A stretch of 64,000 nucleotides of DNA from Pestalotiopsis fici W106-1 (taxonomy: Eukaryota; Ascomycota; Sordariomycetes; Amphisphaeriales; Sporocadaceae): assembly GCF_000516985.1 (NCBI RefSeq), contig NW_006917091.1, positions 2,935,022 to 2,999,021 on the forward strand, written 5' to 3'. The position numbers and the translations under genes were made by a program. The notes beneath the pieces were generated by a model that was not told where the DNA came from, ran no database searches, and was given only the letters and a program-made list of their open reading frames with translations. Positions 23,043-35,683 of this stretch are shown here, in pieces. Within the stretch, counting starts at the first letter, position 1, and each line of letters opens with the position of its first letter.

Positions 23043-23414
23043 GTCAATGGTTTCTATCGTCTCTTGCTCCTGGTCGGTATTTCTTAATGTGAACTTGCCA
23101 TTGGTGATGTGCAAGTGAGCTCAGCGATAACACCAGCCTAAATCAAATAAAAGAGGGGAAAGCATTGCCGAGCTCTTGAGCATGATGTACGAACCGAGGA
23201 GGCCAATAGCAGGGTGCAAACACGTCAGGCTGCGCCTTGACCTATTCCCGACGAATTAAACTTGCAGAAATCTATCATTATCCTACAGATATTTTGCCAG
23301 CTACTATCCCAATTCTTGTGCTGATGAATGACCCCGCTCCATCTGTAGCGGCTTCTCAAGTCCAACCACGATAGCAATTTGAAATATCGTCCGTGTCACT
23401 TGAAGTCATCAGAA
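23043..23414. promoter_or_regulatory. Shared upstream region of the divergent C2H2 and DUF7580-like genes
   Basis: A 372-bp interval between two divergent starts, so the pair may be co-regulated. The frame of the C2H2 gene stays open upstream of its first ATG to about 23114, so a 5' exon of that gene could extend into this interval. No defined motif identified. Confidence 0.5.
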
Positions 23415-25397
23415 ATGGACGCGGCATCATTGATTCTGGGCATTTTACCCTTAGTTGCGGGCGCCATCAAAGGATACGGCGTACTGAAGAAGAAGTCAGA
23501 CATTTTTCGGCATTACTCCCGAGAGCTGAAGCGTATACAAAAGAGTCTCAACGTGGAACGGGATGTCTTTCTATGCGAGACGGAAACGATGGTCCTTGCA
23601 GCTATAGACGACTACTCGCTGGTAGGATGTATGATCGAAGATCCTGACCACCCTCAATGGCGCAGTACAACAGTGGAAGAGTCATTCAAGGAAGTTCTAG
23701 GACGCAGCTACGATGAATATTACGATACAATCAAGAGCATTTCTCAAGCGATTCAAGAAATACAGACAGAACTTGACTGCTTCGACGCATCCGAGAGACA
23801 TGTGGTAAGCGCTATTTGCAAGTATAATCAGTTGTTAGTTTGGTTTTCTGAAATGATTATAGGCAGAGAAACAGAAGGAGGTATTCCAACGGCTTCGCGA
23901 CAGATTCAAAGCAAGCTGGAAACAACCCACGCTCGAAGGGTCCCTAGCAAGTCTGACTCGATGCAATGGTAGTCTTCAGCGCCTTGGCAAACAGGCGAGA
24001 AAGATTCAAGAGATGCTAGCAAAGAAGACTGTGACCGACGGCCCTAAGAAACAACTTCCAAGGAATTATGAAGACTTTGAACTGGTCAGACGCGCCTCCA
24101 AAGCCGTTTACCTGGCTCTGTCGAATGCATGGTCTTCTCAAAACGGTGGGCGCCAGCCACCAAAATCCCATCAACACGATGTTAGATTTTTCTTGAATAC
24201 AACGGTCATAGGCAGTATGTCTATGGAATTATTGGTGGCATGTTCAAGCAATGCGGCAAGGTAAGAGACACCAATGGACGATGTTGCCGAGTGCTAACGA
24301 ATGTGTTTAGAGAAGCAAATGCGCCCAACAACCATCCTATCTCGCAGCCACTCAGACTTGAAATCAAATCCGAGGTCATACAGAGGGTTGACTTCGTACC
24401 CCAGTCACATTCAAACCCAATCAGTGCAATCATAGAAGAGGGCCAGCCCAAGCAGCGAAAGGTGCGGTTTCAAGACGACGACACTCATCGAATGGGTAAA
24501 GAGAGTCCACCAGCGACACGTGCCCAACAGGATGCCTTTGACAAGTCACACATTCCAAACCTTCTGGATCGGGATTTATGCTCCTTTCTGCACCAGACAG
24601 CTTCCAGGACTGGAAAAAGTGCTTGTACCGAATGCGTCGGATACCTCGATTCCTGGTCCGATGAGACTTTTAGGCACTCTATCTATGATGTCGTTCCCAG
24701 TGCCTTTGACTTAGCGAGCGTGGTATCCATTCAGCAACTGCTTGATAGCTATTCAGCGGAAAGGTGCGTGAGAATGGTGGACCAACTCAAACTCGCGCTC
24801 TCTTTAGTTGCCGCGGTACTCAAATTCCACTCGACCCCATGGCTGGCGCAGTATGTCACCCTGAGGAATGTCTCATTGTTCCACACGAGTCAGGACTTTG
24901 AAGAATGGCTCCCAACTTTACACTTTGACACAACTTTTGTGGACAATCGACCGCAAACATTGACGGAGGAGCAAGAGGCAGTTGGTAAGGCCAGCCAAGG
25001 GAACACCACGGATACAATGGCAAGAGTGATTGAGAATGCGAAATTCGATCACGGCATTCGTAACATGACTGTAAGTAGACAATGATCGTCTCTACTATCC
25101 CCTATACCCTACTAAATTCTCGTCATGATGCAGCTCTGGTGTCTAGGCGTCATCCTACTTCAAGTCGGGCATTGGTCACGTATCGCCGAGCCAGACGACG
25201 TTCGCGCAGTGCGCCAGCTTTCATGGGAGCCGACTGACTTTGGCGAGGATTACGAAGAACTTACCCGACGGGTCCTCGAATGCGACTTTGGCTTTGGCGG
25301 AGATCTGTCGCAGGTCAAGCTCCAGCGAGCCGTGTATGAGAGGGTATATCTTGAGCTTGCCAGCATGATTGATAAAGTAGACATACCCAGGTACTGA
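23415..25397 (+). CDS. DUF7580-like fungal protein with degenerate kinase-like C-terminus
   Basis: Four exons (23415-23804, 23863-24260, 24311-25070, 25134-25397) give about 603 aa; all three introns have clear donors, GCTAAC-type branch sites and phase agreement. The N-terminus (LILGILPLVAGAIKGYGVL) is the hydrophobic first helix typical of fungal HeLo-like/DUF7580 proteins, followed by a helical bundle to about residue 260. The C-terminal half has features of a decayed protein-kinase C-lobe: LALSLVAAVLKFHSTPW in the place of the catalytic loop and LWCLGVILLQVGHW matching helix F. No HRD or DFG motif can be found, so catalysis is unlikely. Members of this type are common in filamentous ascomycetes and are associated with allorecognition or cell-death gene sets. 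That role here is inference. Confidence 0.75.
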
Positions 25398-25857
25398 GCT
25401 GCGAAATCAGGACAGATGCTTTCACCTCTTCTGCCAAAGAGCACTTATAAACTGATAGCAATGTCGTGCTGTGAGCACTGAGCAGGACCTGTATATTTCA
25501 TCTGATAATTCTCACATCACATTCTGATTCCTGCCATGAAAAAGTACTACTTAATGTCTTGTATTATGCCAATGCGATGCCATAACATTGCGTTCCGTCT
25601 CCGTATCCTATGCACGTCGGAAGCTGTTGTTCTAAACTACCTAGACTATGGCCAAGTGCCACTTCAAGACACCTAAACAAGTTACAGAGAAGAAATCACT
25701 CTGAATTTTAATAACCCGAATACCAGTGGTATCTCCCTATTCACCATAAACTCCTTTGAACGCCATTCGGCCAGGCCCATGCGGAAATCGCAAGATGAAG
25801 AAGAATTTGTACAGTGAAGCATCAACTCATAACACAACAAACACCAAATGCATGCGC
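25398..25857. other. Convergent 3' region of the DUF7580-like gene and RAD21
   Basis: 460 bp of presumed 3' UTRs between converging genes. No coding exon recognised. Confidence 0.6.
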
Positions 25858-27823
25858 TTATGCTGCTGCCGCGACAGTTTGCGACGGGCCAGCAATTGCG
25901 GGCTCTGGTTGTGTGACTTCATCCTGGTTTGCAATCTCGCCGCCGGCTTCGCGCTCAGCCCATGCGCCCCAAAGGCCGCGCTTGCCACGGACGCGTATCG
26001 ATTCGCCGAGGGAGCCCTCCTTTTGTTCAACCTTGATGGCATCCTTTGTGGCCAGCACCAGACACTCGAAGAACATCTTGGTGGCGTCTGCTTTCGTGGT
26101 TCTAGCCTCGGGCAAGAGTTCTTGGAATACAACCGATGTCTTTTTGCGCTTCTCCTCGCTCGTGGCGGCCTCGGAGCCAAACAGGTCTCTGAGGACATGT
26201 ACTGCGTGCTTGGTTCCGAGGGAAACGGGTCCGCTGTCGGCAGGGTGAACCATGGGAGCAATGGTCTCGTCGAATGCCGGGAGGGCACTTCCTTCGCGTT
26301 CGTGGTGCTCGGTGTCGTCAATGACCAGACCTTCCTCGGCGGGGATGTCAATGATGGTACCATCGGCAGCAATGCTCTGTTCTCCGAGACCACCCATCTG
26401 CAGGGCCGTTTCGTCCTCGTCAATCTCGATGCGCGGTGACTTTGAGGCGCCCTGTTCATCTTCACTGTCCATATCAGCGACACCACTATCCCGCTTGCGC
26501 TTCAAATCGTTCATTTGTCGGAAAGACTCGAGGGAAAGCAAGCCCTGAAGTTCAGGGGCCCAGGCCTTGCTACGGCCGTCGCCCATGATGTTCGAGACAA
26601 AGTTTCCACGGTGCTTGAGCTCGAGGAGGGCAAGGAAGTAGGGGTCTCTGGCGACAAAGTTGGGCTCCTTGAGAATGTTGGATCGGTCTGCCTGCTGGTC
26701 CTTGATGTGGGCACTGGACAGTTGTGTAGTAGGGTCCAGGCCAAAGACCTTGCGCCTAGACTTGGCCTTTCTCTGCGGCTGTGCCTCCATCTCCTCGGGC
26801 TCTTGGTCGGGCTCGTAGATGCTGTGGTTGTGCAGTCTCGTCCATTCCTCGACATCCTTTGCAGTGGTCTCGTCAATATCAGAGAGCGGCGACTCGGAAA
26901 TGCGCGCGCGCTCGGGAGGTGCGACTCCGCCAATCTCGGGCATGGCGGATTGGTCCTCAAGGTTGAACTGAAAGTCGTCCTCCATCTGAAGGTCGCCATC
27001 GGCGTCGGCAATCTGAATGCCGTCGCCAAAATCAAAGGCGGTGGATTGATCGCGTGCCGGGCCCTTTGCCGGACCAGCGTCGAGCTCGCTCATGAGGTCG
27101 TCCTCGATGGAACGAGCAGCAGGTGCATCTCTACCCATTTCCACGCTCATATCAATCCCTCTAGGTTGCTCATCCAAGTCCATACCAAAATCGAGCTCCA
27201 GATCCAGGTCGTCATTGTTTTCAAAAGCCATCTCGTCTTTATCCATGACATTGTCCATTAGGAATTGGCTATTGTTAAAGTCCTCTTGGAGGTTGATTTC
27301 ACGGTTGCTGGGGCGTCCTCTTCCACGGCCCTGAGATTGAGTTTGCGTTGGTGCCACGCCGGCATCCATTTGAGCGAGAAGCCAGTCGGCATCAGGAGGA
27401 GGCAGAATGTTCAAGTTATCCGCCGGTGTGATTTTATCGGGAAGCATGAGAGCCTCTCGATTAGGCATGGCTAGGTTTTCCGGAATGTCATTGTTGCCAG
27501 TAGAGCGAAAGGCCTATAGAGTTAGTCGAGAGTTGTAGATGATGATTGCAGAAGCTTACCATTTTAATCTTGAGCAATGCTTCATTGCAGTCGTCCAAAA
27601 GATAACGCGCTTTGCGGCTGTAGATTCGGACAACACCCAACAGCAGCTGACCGCTGAGACGCAGGGCCATGGGGGCCTGACGAGTATCAACAATGGCATT
27701 GACACTTTCCGGTAGGTTTGACTGGAGAATGTGATTCTTTGAAAGCTTGCGCTCCAAGTTTGCCGACAGCCAGACGCGAGCCAGTGGCCCGGTCTTCTGC
27801 AGCAAGGCCTCTGAATAGAACAT
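25858..27823 (-). CDS. Cohesin kleisin subunit Rad21/Scc1
   Basis: Alpha-kleisin that closes the Smc1-Smc3 ring and is cut by separase at anaphase. Two exons (27823-27560 and 27513-25858) give 639 aa. The N-terminal domain (about 1-105) begins MFYSEALLQKTGPLARVWL and continues through LLLGVVRIYSRKARYLLDDC, the Smc3-binding fold; it runs across the intron into the conserved AFRSTGNN / LPDKITPADNL segment. The middle is acidic and disordered, with many Asp/Glu stretches that could hold separase sites. The C-terminal winged-helix region (about 540-610; LQELLPEAR-like and AKTMFFECLVLA-like helices) binds the Smc1 head. The motif pattern fits mitotic Rad21 rather than meiotic Rec8, but Rec8 was not formally excluded. 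PMR1 is divergent, 1.9 kb away. Confidence 0.93.
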
Positions 27824-29766
27824 CGCGACGGCGACGAGGACGAGCTATAGTCGACGAAGCGATGGGGGGGATGAGGTGACGGCGAGAGGAATGCAAAGAG
27901 ACTGCAGTGCTACTCAAACATCAAAGGCGATTGCTAGTGGAAAGCCCTTGCACATGCGCCTACGCGTGAATGGAGGGGGAGTTGAGGTGTATGTTGCAAA
28001 GTGGTGGAGGTAAACAGTGGGAGCGCGTCCAGAGGTTGATTAGGTGAACCGCGCGTGGGCGGGCTAAGCCTTTTCAGCGCAGCGCTGCCTGCCAGCCGTC
28101 GGTGCCGCGTCGCAAAAAGAGCGCAAAGACAGCAGCAAGATCGGAATGATGCTGTCTAATTGTCGAAAATGTGGCTAGAGGCAATGCGACAGCCAGATAT
28201 ATCGGTCGATCCAAAAGTCGTTGACGATGATGTGTGTATTTCTGGAAAGTGGAAAGAGAAAAGACAAGGTGGTTGTAGGCAGGTGGGTTGGAGGGGGTGA
28301 GGGAGGACGGGCGTTTGGGTTGGGGAAGCAGCAAGCAATCATTCAATTAACCCAGCGACCAAAGGCCAGAATAAGCGCAAACCACTGCGAAAAAAGCTGG
28401 CAATGAAAAAATCAGGGTGACGGGCGTGTTGAAATTCAAGTGGCTGGGACCCACCGTGACACAAGCCACAGGAATAGCAGACTGATGATTGGGTGGAAGC
28501 CTGGAGCGAGTGGAGTCAAGACCCTTAGCTTGCACGTTTCTCTTATGATGAGGTAACAAAATCTGTGGCTGGGTTTTTAGCAATTGGAGCTTCTCGAGGT
28601 GAAGCATGGACGTCGCAGTGCATTCTTTCTGACATTTTCAACTTGTTTCACGGGTCATTCTCAGTCTTGGGGTAGGTTACACCGACTTGCTGGCCCGTGT
28701 TATTGCTGCATTCACTCAAGCTGGCATCTGTACTGTACCTGATGCGTACGGTTTTCTGCAACCATTTTACTATTCAGTCAGTCGACGAATAGCTGTCCAA
28801 GCTTGACAAGAGGTATTCATTTGTTGAATGTCATGTAAAAGGTCTCGGCTCATGAGCCTCGGCATTTACAAGAACCTGTGATTTTATTATTTTTAAATCT
28901 TGAATGACTTGATGTCAATCCATCATCATTTCGACATGTATCCCATATCACTACAACTACCATTTATAATCGTGAGAATGAGCCTCTGTTCAAATAATTG
29001 GTCCATCAACACAAATGTTGAGTGAATCAGACTCTTTGAATTGTTTGATCTGTCAAAGACCTATATACCTTATATAGCTTAAAGTTCATCAAAACACTTG
29101 ACAGGCAAAGTCATGATAATATCTTACTGCTTGTGACACGCCAAACTTTTTAACTCGCGAGTATCGACTTTTCGGAACAGGCCTACTCCAGGCTGAGGTC
29201 AGGGGTGAGCTACCTTCCGGCGCATGTCTGAGCAGGGGTCAATAGAGCTTGATTCGTCACTGTATCCACTCGAGGTTCCCCAAGAAACAGCGCCTCTGCC
29301 TCTGGAGAGTCTTAAGATTTGCCTAGAAGAGCCGCAAGCTGCAGCCCAGGTTGGCTTGGCGTCGAAAGCCATCCGTGCAAAGGTGCCCGCGCCCCTGCCC
29401 GCTCTACGCTAGGCTAAAAATCCAGTCCAGAGTTACACGTCTCCAAAAGCGAATCTGGACTCGTCTTGCTCCATACAAAGATCCACTGCCTTCTTCGGGA
29501 CACTCCTGGACTGACTCCCCTGCTTGGGAAACCACCTCGACGACGACTTTTTGGACAGACGTGCAAACATTTGCATCTCACGGCCATGACCGTACTGCTT
29601 ACTCACTAGATTCGGCGATCGCTTAAACCCCCCCGAACCCGAATCCCAACTCCTATCCTCGCCCGCCTGAGACACCAAAAAGACAGACTGCGTAGCTCTG
29701 CCGCCCATATACGTTATCCCATGCAGTATTGCGCGACGACGTCACGGTCATACATTACCGTCCACC
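27824..29766. other. Long divergent intergenic region between RAD21 and PMR1
   Basis: About 1.9 kb that must hold both promoters and long 5' leaders. A 62-codon ATG-started open frame at 29224-29412 could be an upstream ORF in the PMR1 leader or chance. A G-rich stretch lies near 28285-28330. No coding exon was recognised. Confidence 0.5.
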
Positions 29767-32700
29767 ATGCCCCCTTGGCCTTGGGCTGGTCGTCGAGATA
29801 GCGGCGAGAGTCCTCTTCTGCCGACCACCGTACCGAGTATAAATGGCTTGGAAGATTATGAGGACCGCGATCACGATGATTCCGGTCCAGGAAGAACCAG
29901 GTCTAGGACTTCAAGACCTAGACACTCTCGCACCACATCGGCGCAATCAAGGGTATGTGTGGATGGCGTGCCCAGTCGCCCCGAGTCCTAAATGCCTGTT
30001 TTGTCTCTGATCATGGTCTCTAACACGGTTCTCAGGGAGTCGCTGACCAGTATTCCTTCATGACTGCCACCGAAGCCGCATCGAATCTGCAAACTTCCTT
30101 GACCCATGGATTGACAGCCGGCGAGGCACTGTCGAGACTACGCGATTTCGGACCAAACAAAATACCTCACGAGCCCCCAGAGCCGTTATGGCTTCGCTTT
30201 GTTAAACAGTTTCAAGAGCCATTGATCATTCTTTTATTGGCTTCAGCGTTTGCTTCTATAATAGTCGGAAACCTGGACGATGCCGTAAGCATCACAGTCG
30301 CAGTGACCATTGTCGTCACTGTAGGTTTTGTGCAAGAATATCGTTCGGAAAAATCCATCGAGGCTCTTAACCACCTTGTTCCCAACCATGCTCACTTGGT
30401 CAGGGCTCAAAATCCGAAGTCCGCCCAAGGCTCTCAAGCTGCATGGCCTCCGGCCGCCGACGTCGACAAGCAGGTAGACACATTGAATGGTGCCGAGACT
30501 CCGGCCGAGGAGCTGATGGAAGCCGCCTCTACCAAGGTCATGGCCGCGCAACTGGTTCCCGGAGACTTGGTTCTCTTTACCACTGGCGATCGCATCCCCG
30601 CTGATATCCGCGTCACCAAGGCATCAGACCTGACCATTGATGAGTCCAATCTCACGGGAGAGAACGAACCGGTCAAGATTACTGCAGAATCTCGATCAAG
30701 AAACTTTAGTTCTGCTACTCGACTGCCGAGCCCTTCGACCCTTTCTCCATCCGCCTACGACGGTGCCCAAAACCAAGACGCTTCGCGCTCGAGCGGCAGC
30801 AACATTGCATACATGGGTACCTTGGTCAAGTCTGGTTACGGACAGGGTATTGTCTATGCTACTGGTGGCGATACCCAATTCGGAACCATTGCTGCAAGTG
30901 TCTCTGGCACCGAGAGCCCGCGATCCCCTCTACAACTCTCCATGGACGAGCTCGGATCTCAGCTTAGCAAGATATCTTTTGTCATTATCGGCCTGATTTC
31001 CGTGGTCGGATGGCTTCAAGGAAAGAAGATACTCGAAATCTTTACCATTTCCATCTCGCTGGCAGTAGCTGCGATTCCTGAAGGTTTACCCATCATTGTC
31101 ACGGTGACATTGGCTCTTGGCGTTCATAGAATGGCCAAGTACCATGCAATTGTCAGAAAGATGCCTAGTGTAGAGACACTGGGTTCCGTCAATGTGGTAT
31201 GCTCTGACAAGACTGGAACTTTGACCATGAATCACATGACAGTGGCCAATACCTGGTACTTTGGAGCAAAGGAGCCTGTAGACGTGGAAACCGAAGAGGT
31301 GACGGAACAAACACCAAACTTGGCCACGTTGAGGATACTCCGAATTGGAAACATTGCCAATCACGCGCGTCTTTCGCACCACCAAACAGATGGGGCTACG
31401 ACGGTTCTCTCTGATAACCAGAACAAGGACTTTAGCAGACACTCTCGATGGGTTGGTCAGCCAACGGATGTAGCCATGCTTGACCTACTAGACCGCTTTA
31501 CAGAACACGACGTTAGAGACTCGATTGGACCTCGCACAGCCGAGACACCATTCAGCTCGGAAAGAAAATGGATGGGAATTGTAGTCGGTGCTGATGCACG
31601 AAACAACGACAAGGAGTATGCCTACATGAAAGGAGCCATTGACAAGGTCCTCCATGCCTGTGACACCTTTCTCACAGATGATGGGCGGGAAGTTGTGCTG
31701 GACTCTGCGCGCCGCCAAGAAGCATTCAACGCGGCAGAACGAATGGCTGAAAAGGGACTGCGAGTCCTTGCATTTGCGAGCGGCCCAGTCGCCAGGTCCA
31801 GCAGGAACAGGTCTGGTCTCAACCCCAACTCTAGAAGTACTACTCCTGGCGGTGTTGATGGCAGCGAAAGTCCCGGACTACCCAACGATGAGAGCCTGTT
31901 CAAGGGGCTCACCTTTGCCGGTCTGGTAGGAATGAGTGACCCTCCAAGACCCGGCGTTGCTCGTTCGATTCGTCGTTTGATGCGTGGAGGTGTCAAGGTT
32001 ATCATGATCACTGGTGATTCCGACACTACAGCCGTGGCGATTGGAAAGCAGCTCGGCATGCAGATTGCTACACCACGAGAACATTCTTCCAACCAGGTTG
32101 CTGTCAAGCCAGTTCTCCGAGGCGATGAAGTCGATGCCATGACAGAGGACGAACTCGCAGCCGCCATGCAGACCACTACAATATTTGCACGAACGAATCC
32201 TGATCACAAGCTCAAGATTATTCGCGCACTCCAGTCCCGAGGCGACATTGTTGCCATGACGGGTGATGGTGTCAATGATGCCCCTGCGCTAAAGAGAGCC
32301 GATATTGGCATTTCCATGGGACTACACGGGACCGATGTGGCCAAGGAAGCTTCGGACATGATTCTCACGGACGATGACTTTTCTACGATTCTGCACGCCA
32401 TTGAGCAGGGCAAGGGCATCTTTAGCAACATTCAGAATTTCATCACTTTTCAGTTGAGTACCAGTGTAGCTAGTCTTACACTGGTCTTCATCTGCACCTG
32501 CATGGGGTTCAAGACGCCATTGAACGCCATGCAGATTCTCTGGATCAGTAAGTGTACTTTTACCAAACTTGCACATCTATCGCTAACCCCTCATAGATAT
32601 CATCATGGATGGACCGCCTGCACAATCTCTCGGAGTAGAGGCTGTTGATAAAGACGTCATGTCTCGACCCCCACGATCACGAAGCGAGCCTGTTCTCACA

Positions 32701-33132
32701 CGTGCCTTGCTGACCCGTGTAATGACGCAAGCATTCATTGTTATGGCCGGTACAATGTTTGTGTACACTCGCGAGATGCTGGCAGATGGCGAGATTACCC
32801 GTCGCGACACGACCATGACCTTTACATGTTTTGTCCTATTCGACATGTTTAACGCATTGACGTGCCGATCCGAGAGCAAGTCGGTCCTCCGGGGTGAAGT
32901 AGGACTGTTTTCCAATACTCTGTTCAACTGGGCTGTTGCTCTGAGTTTGGCAGGACAATTGCTAGTCATTTACTTTCCCTGGCTGCAGGAAGTGTTCCAG
33001 ACCGAGGCCTTGTCTTTTTCGGATCTGTTCAAGTTGCTCTTCATGTGCAGCTCTGTATTCTGGGCGGACGAGGCGAGAAAGTGGTTCACATACGGCAAGA
33101 GAAAGTTGGGTGGTTATAGCCAGGCCGTGTAA
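29767..33132 (+). CDS. PMR1: Golgi P-type Ca2+/Mn2+ ATPase (SPCA type)
   Basis: Pumps Ca2+ and Mn2+ into the Golgi lumen, supporting glycosylation and protein sorting. Three exons (29767-29952, 30036-32547, 32597-33132) give 1,077 aa. P-type hallmarks are all present: N-terminal cation-ATPase domain with [17 protein letters not shown], the PEGLP membrane motif at about 410, the phosphorylated Asp at 453 in [12 protein letters not shown] in the nucleotide domain, the TGD motif and the hinge [16 protein letters not shown] near 805. The last exon encodes the final transmembrane helices, beginning [16 protein letters not shown] cytosolic insertion of about 60 residues rich in Ser and Pro follows the TGEN motif. 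One ion site with a PMR1-like ending separates it from SERCA and PMCA, as does the lack of a calmodulin tail. Confidence 0.95.
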
Positions 33133-33482
33133 AAGGAAGATGCCTTGGATAATGTTGACATGTGGAACAAGCCGCATACTCTTGATGATAAATGCATAGC
33201 TTATTGCCTGTACAAATTATAAAGCCCGCCAGTGAGGTTACATTGGTGGCTGCTGTCGAATAATAGATTTTGGATTCCAGAAATGGTTCAGATGAGTGGT
33301 ATTTGTATACTTGTAAGTACAGTCGGTTTCATAAGTCGTTACCGTACCCGTGTCTTGTGTGTCTTGATATCATTACACAGCGCAAAATGTTTCCTCCTTG
33401 TTATGCTGCCAACAATTCCCATTTCAGATTTCTTCCTCCAAAGTTTCAAGCACGTTTAGAAGCCCACATGGAAAATCTAGAA
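33133..33482. other. Convergent 3' region of PMR1 and the coiled-coil gene
   Basis: 350 bp of presumed 3' UTRs; nothing else seen. Confidence 0.6.
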
Positions 33483-34085
33483 TCACCTCTTTTTCTCCTT
33501 GTACTTGTCAGACGATGCTGCCTCAAGGACAAGCTGTTGGCGGGCATTTAGGACACATTCCATGATGGAGTGGAGCTTGTCAGTTTCATTAGCCATCATG
33601 GCAATCATTTTGAGAATCTTGTCTTCACAAGCAGCCTTCTTTTCAATGGCTTCGGAAAGGCGGCGGATCTGCTGTCGGGCGATTTCCATGCTACAAGAAT
33701 TACAATCAGATGCTTGTCCCCAAACACTTGCTGGAGGGAATCCGAAAAGGAAGGGATCAAGAGGGATGAGCATGGAACAGGAGGTCTCTAGACATACCGC
33801 TTGGTCTCCTGAGCCTCATAGTGCTGGTTGATTCGCGTCTTGAATTGCGATACATCGTTGGTAAAGTCACGTCGAATGTCTTGTCGGATCTGGGTGCGGC
33901 GTTCTCGGACCTGTCCCTAGAAATTCAAGTTGGTATCATGACACAAGTAGAGGGCAAAAGGGCAAGGGACGTACAATTACTGTAGTGATCGTCTCTACAC
34001 CAGGTGGAGTGACTTGCAGAGAATGCCCATCAGATTCACGATCGGTATGGCCTTCGGGAGTGACTGCTTTCTTCTTGGGGGCCAT
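33483..34085 (-). CDS. Small coiled-coil protein of unknown function
   Basis: Three exons (34085-33975, 33916-33798, 33690-33483) give 145 aa, with all junctions in phase and standard GT/AG borders. It begins MAPKKKAVTPEG, has a polar stretch to about residue 35, and is then almost wholly helical with heptad-like spacing (RERRTQIRQDIRRD, RQQIRRLSEAIEKKAA), ending KYKEKKR. It has no signal peptide or membrane segment. Size and coiled-coil character would suit a subunit of a small complex, for example a kinetochore or tethering component, but I cannot name one. It is divergent from PXR1 with about 400 bp between starts. Confidence 0.72.
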
Positions 34086-34486
34086 GTTGAGAGATGGAAC
34101 TATTGGCGAGTACAGACTTGATGAATTGGAAACTTGGCAAAGTTTGAGTCAATGGATTATTCTGACTTGAAATATTGTCAACTTGAATAAACAAATCACA
34201 ACTGATGTTGGCAAGTAATTGTCGAGTGTTTTCCAGAACTGTAGGCATAGAGGTGGTGGTAACAGAATGGCGTTACAGGTCACATGAGCCAGTGGGGCCC
34301 GTCACAATCTGGGTGCCGCCTTCCCCTTGTCGCTTATCGGCCAAAAATTTCCAAAACGCTTTGCGACCAGCGTCTGCATTTCCTGGTGGGGCTCATCAAC
34401 TTGGACGCCCTTTGCCTTTCGTATCTGCCATTTTCTGCTTTCGCCGTTGGGGAAAGAGAAGTAGTGCCACAGACCGGTTGAACATC
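34086..34486. promoter_or_regulatory. Bidirectional promoter between the coiled-coil gene and PXR1
   Basis: 401 bp separate the two divergent starts. No specific site identified. Confidence 0.55.
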
Positions 34487-35683
34487 ATGGGTCTCGCAGG
34501 AAAGAAAGAGTAATGCATACTTGTCCTGCATCGTTCATGGTCCCCGCTGACTGACTCTTGTCTAGCAAGCGAAAGCTAAACCAAGACCCAAACAACACAA
34601 AATGGAGCCGAAATGAGACGACCTTTGGCCAAAAGATCCTGAGGGCTCACGGCTGGCAGCCCGGCCAGTATCTCGGTGCCCAAGATGCTTCGCACGCCAG
34701 CATGCACTCCAAGGCGAGCTCCGCGCCCATCAAGATTACCATCAAGGACGACAACCTCGGTCTGGGTGCCAAGGTACGCCAGAAGCAAGGCGACGAATGT
34801 ACCGGTCTCGATGTATTCAAGGATCTCCTAGGACGCTTGAATGGAGAATCCGACGAGTCGATTGCCAAGAAGCAGGCTTTCCGATCCGAAATCAAGACGA
34901 GTCTCTATGTTGAGCGCAAGTTTGGACCCATGCGTTTTGTCAAGGGTGGTTTGTTGGTCGGTGATCAGATTACAGAGCTCCTGAACCAGCAAGCGGTAAA
35001 CAAGTCGTCCGAGACGGCCGAGTCCAGCGCAGAAGACAGTGACGAGGTGGCTGAATCCAAGCCCGAGAAGAAGGAGAAAAAGTCAAAGAAGCGGAAAGCT
35101 GAAGATGTCGACGATTCTGTTGATGCCGAGACGGACAGTGCAGAGGGCAAAAAGAAGAAGAAGAAGCGGTCAAAGGATGAGGCCGCTAACAATGTAGACG
35201 AGGACCAATCTTCAGATGCAGAGAGAAAGAGGAGGAAGAAGGAAAAGAAGGAAAAGAAAGCCAAGGACGCACAGGCCGATGCCGAAGACGACAGCGCAGA
35301 GACCAAGTCCAAGTCAAAGAAGGACAAGAAGGATAAAAAGAAGCGGAAAGAGGCCAAGAGCGAAGATCAAGGTGATGAGTCGGCAGAAGTGTCCAAGAAG
35401 GAAAAGAAGAAGAAGCGAAAGCAGCAAGAGTCTGATGGGGACACGGTAGTAGCGAGCACAACCGTCACCGTCTCAGCAACCGCAAGTGGAACTTCTACTC
35501 CAGCAGGTACTGGCACTTCCACTCCGCAGCCATTGTCTCGTCACATGGTGCGATCTCGCAATATCGCTTCCAAGCGCATGGCCATGGCAGACATGGCAGC
35601 ATTACAGCAGGTTGGTCTACCCTATACCCTTGAATCGATTAAAATGCTAACAATTCTAGATTTTTATGGTTAAGCCCGTATAG
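34487..35683 (+). CDS. PXR1: G-patch nucleolar protein Pxr1/PinX1-like
   Basis: Ribosome-biogenesis factor that stimulates the Prp43 helicase in rRNA and snoRNA maturation; PinX1 homologues also inhibit telomerase. Three exons (34487-34509, 34566-35610, 35660-35683) give 363 aa. The 23-nt first exon encodes MGLAGKK, the family's conserved start. The G-patch lies at about residues 20-70 (TTFGQKILRAHGWQPGQYLG). A conserved segment with VERKFGPMRFVKGGLL follows, then a long Lys/Glu/Asp-rich tail of repeated KKEKK blocks typical of nucleolar proteins. The last 8-codon exon supplies IFMVKP, the family C-terminus, after an intron with a GCTAAC branch site. Without splicing at both ends these conserved termini are lost. 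Confidence 0.92.

Noticed and set aside
23043..23114. N-terminal extension of the C2H2 protein beginning at a TTG
   Set aside because: Same reason; the ATG at 23042 was chosen, with a possible missing 5' exon noted.
29224..29412. 62-codon ATG-started open frame upstream of PMR1
   Set aside because: It could be an upstream ORF, but there is no composition, splice or family support; kept as a note only.
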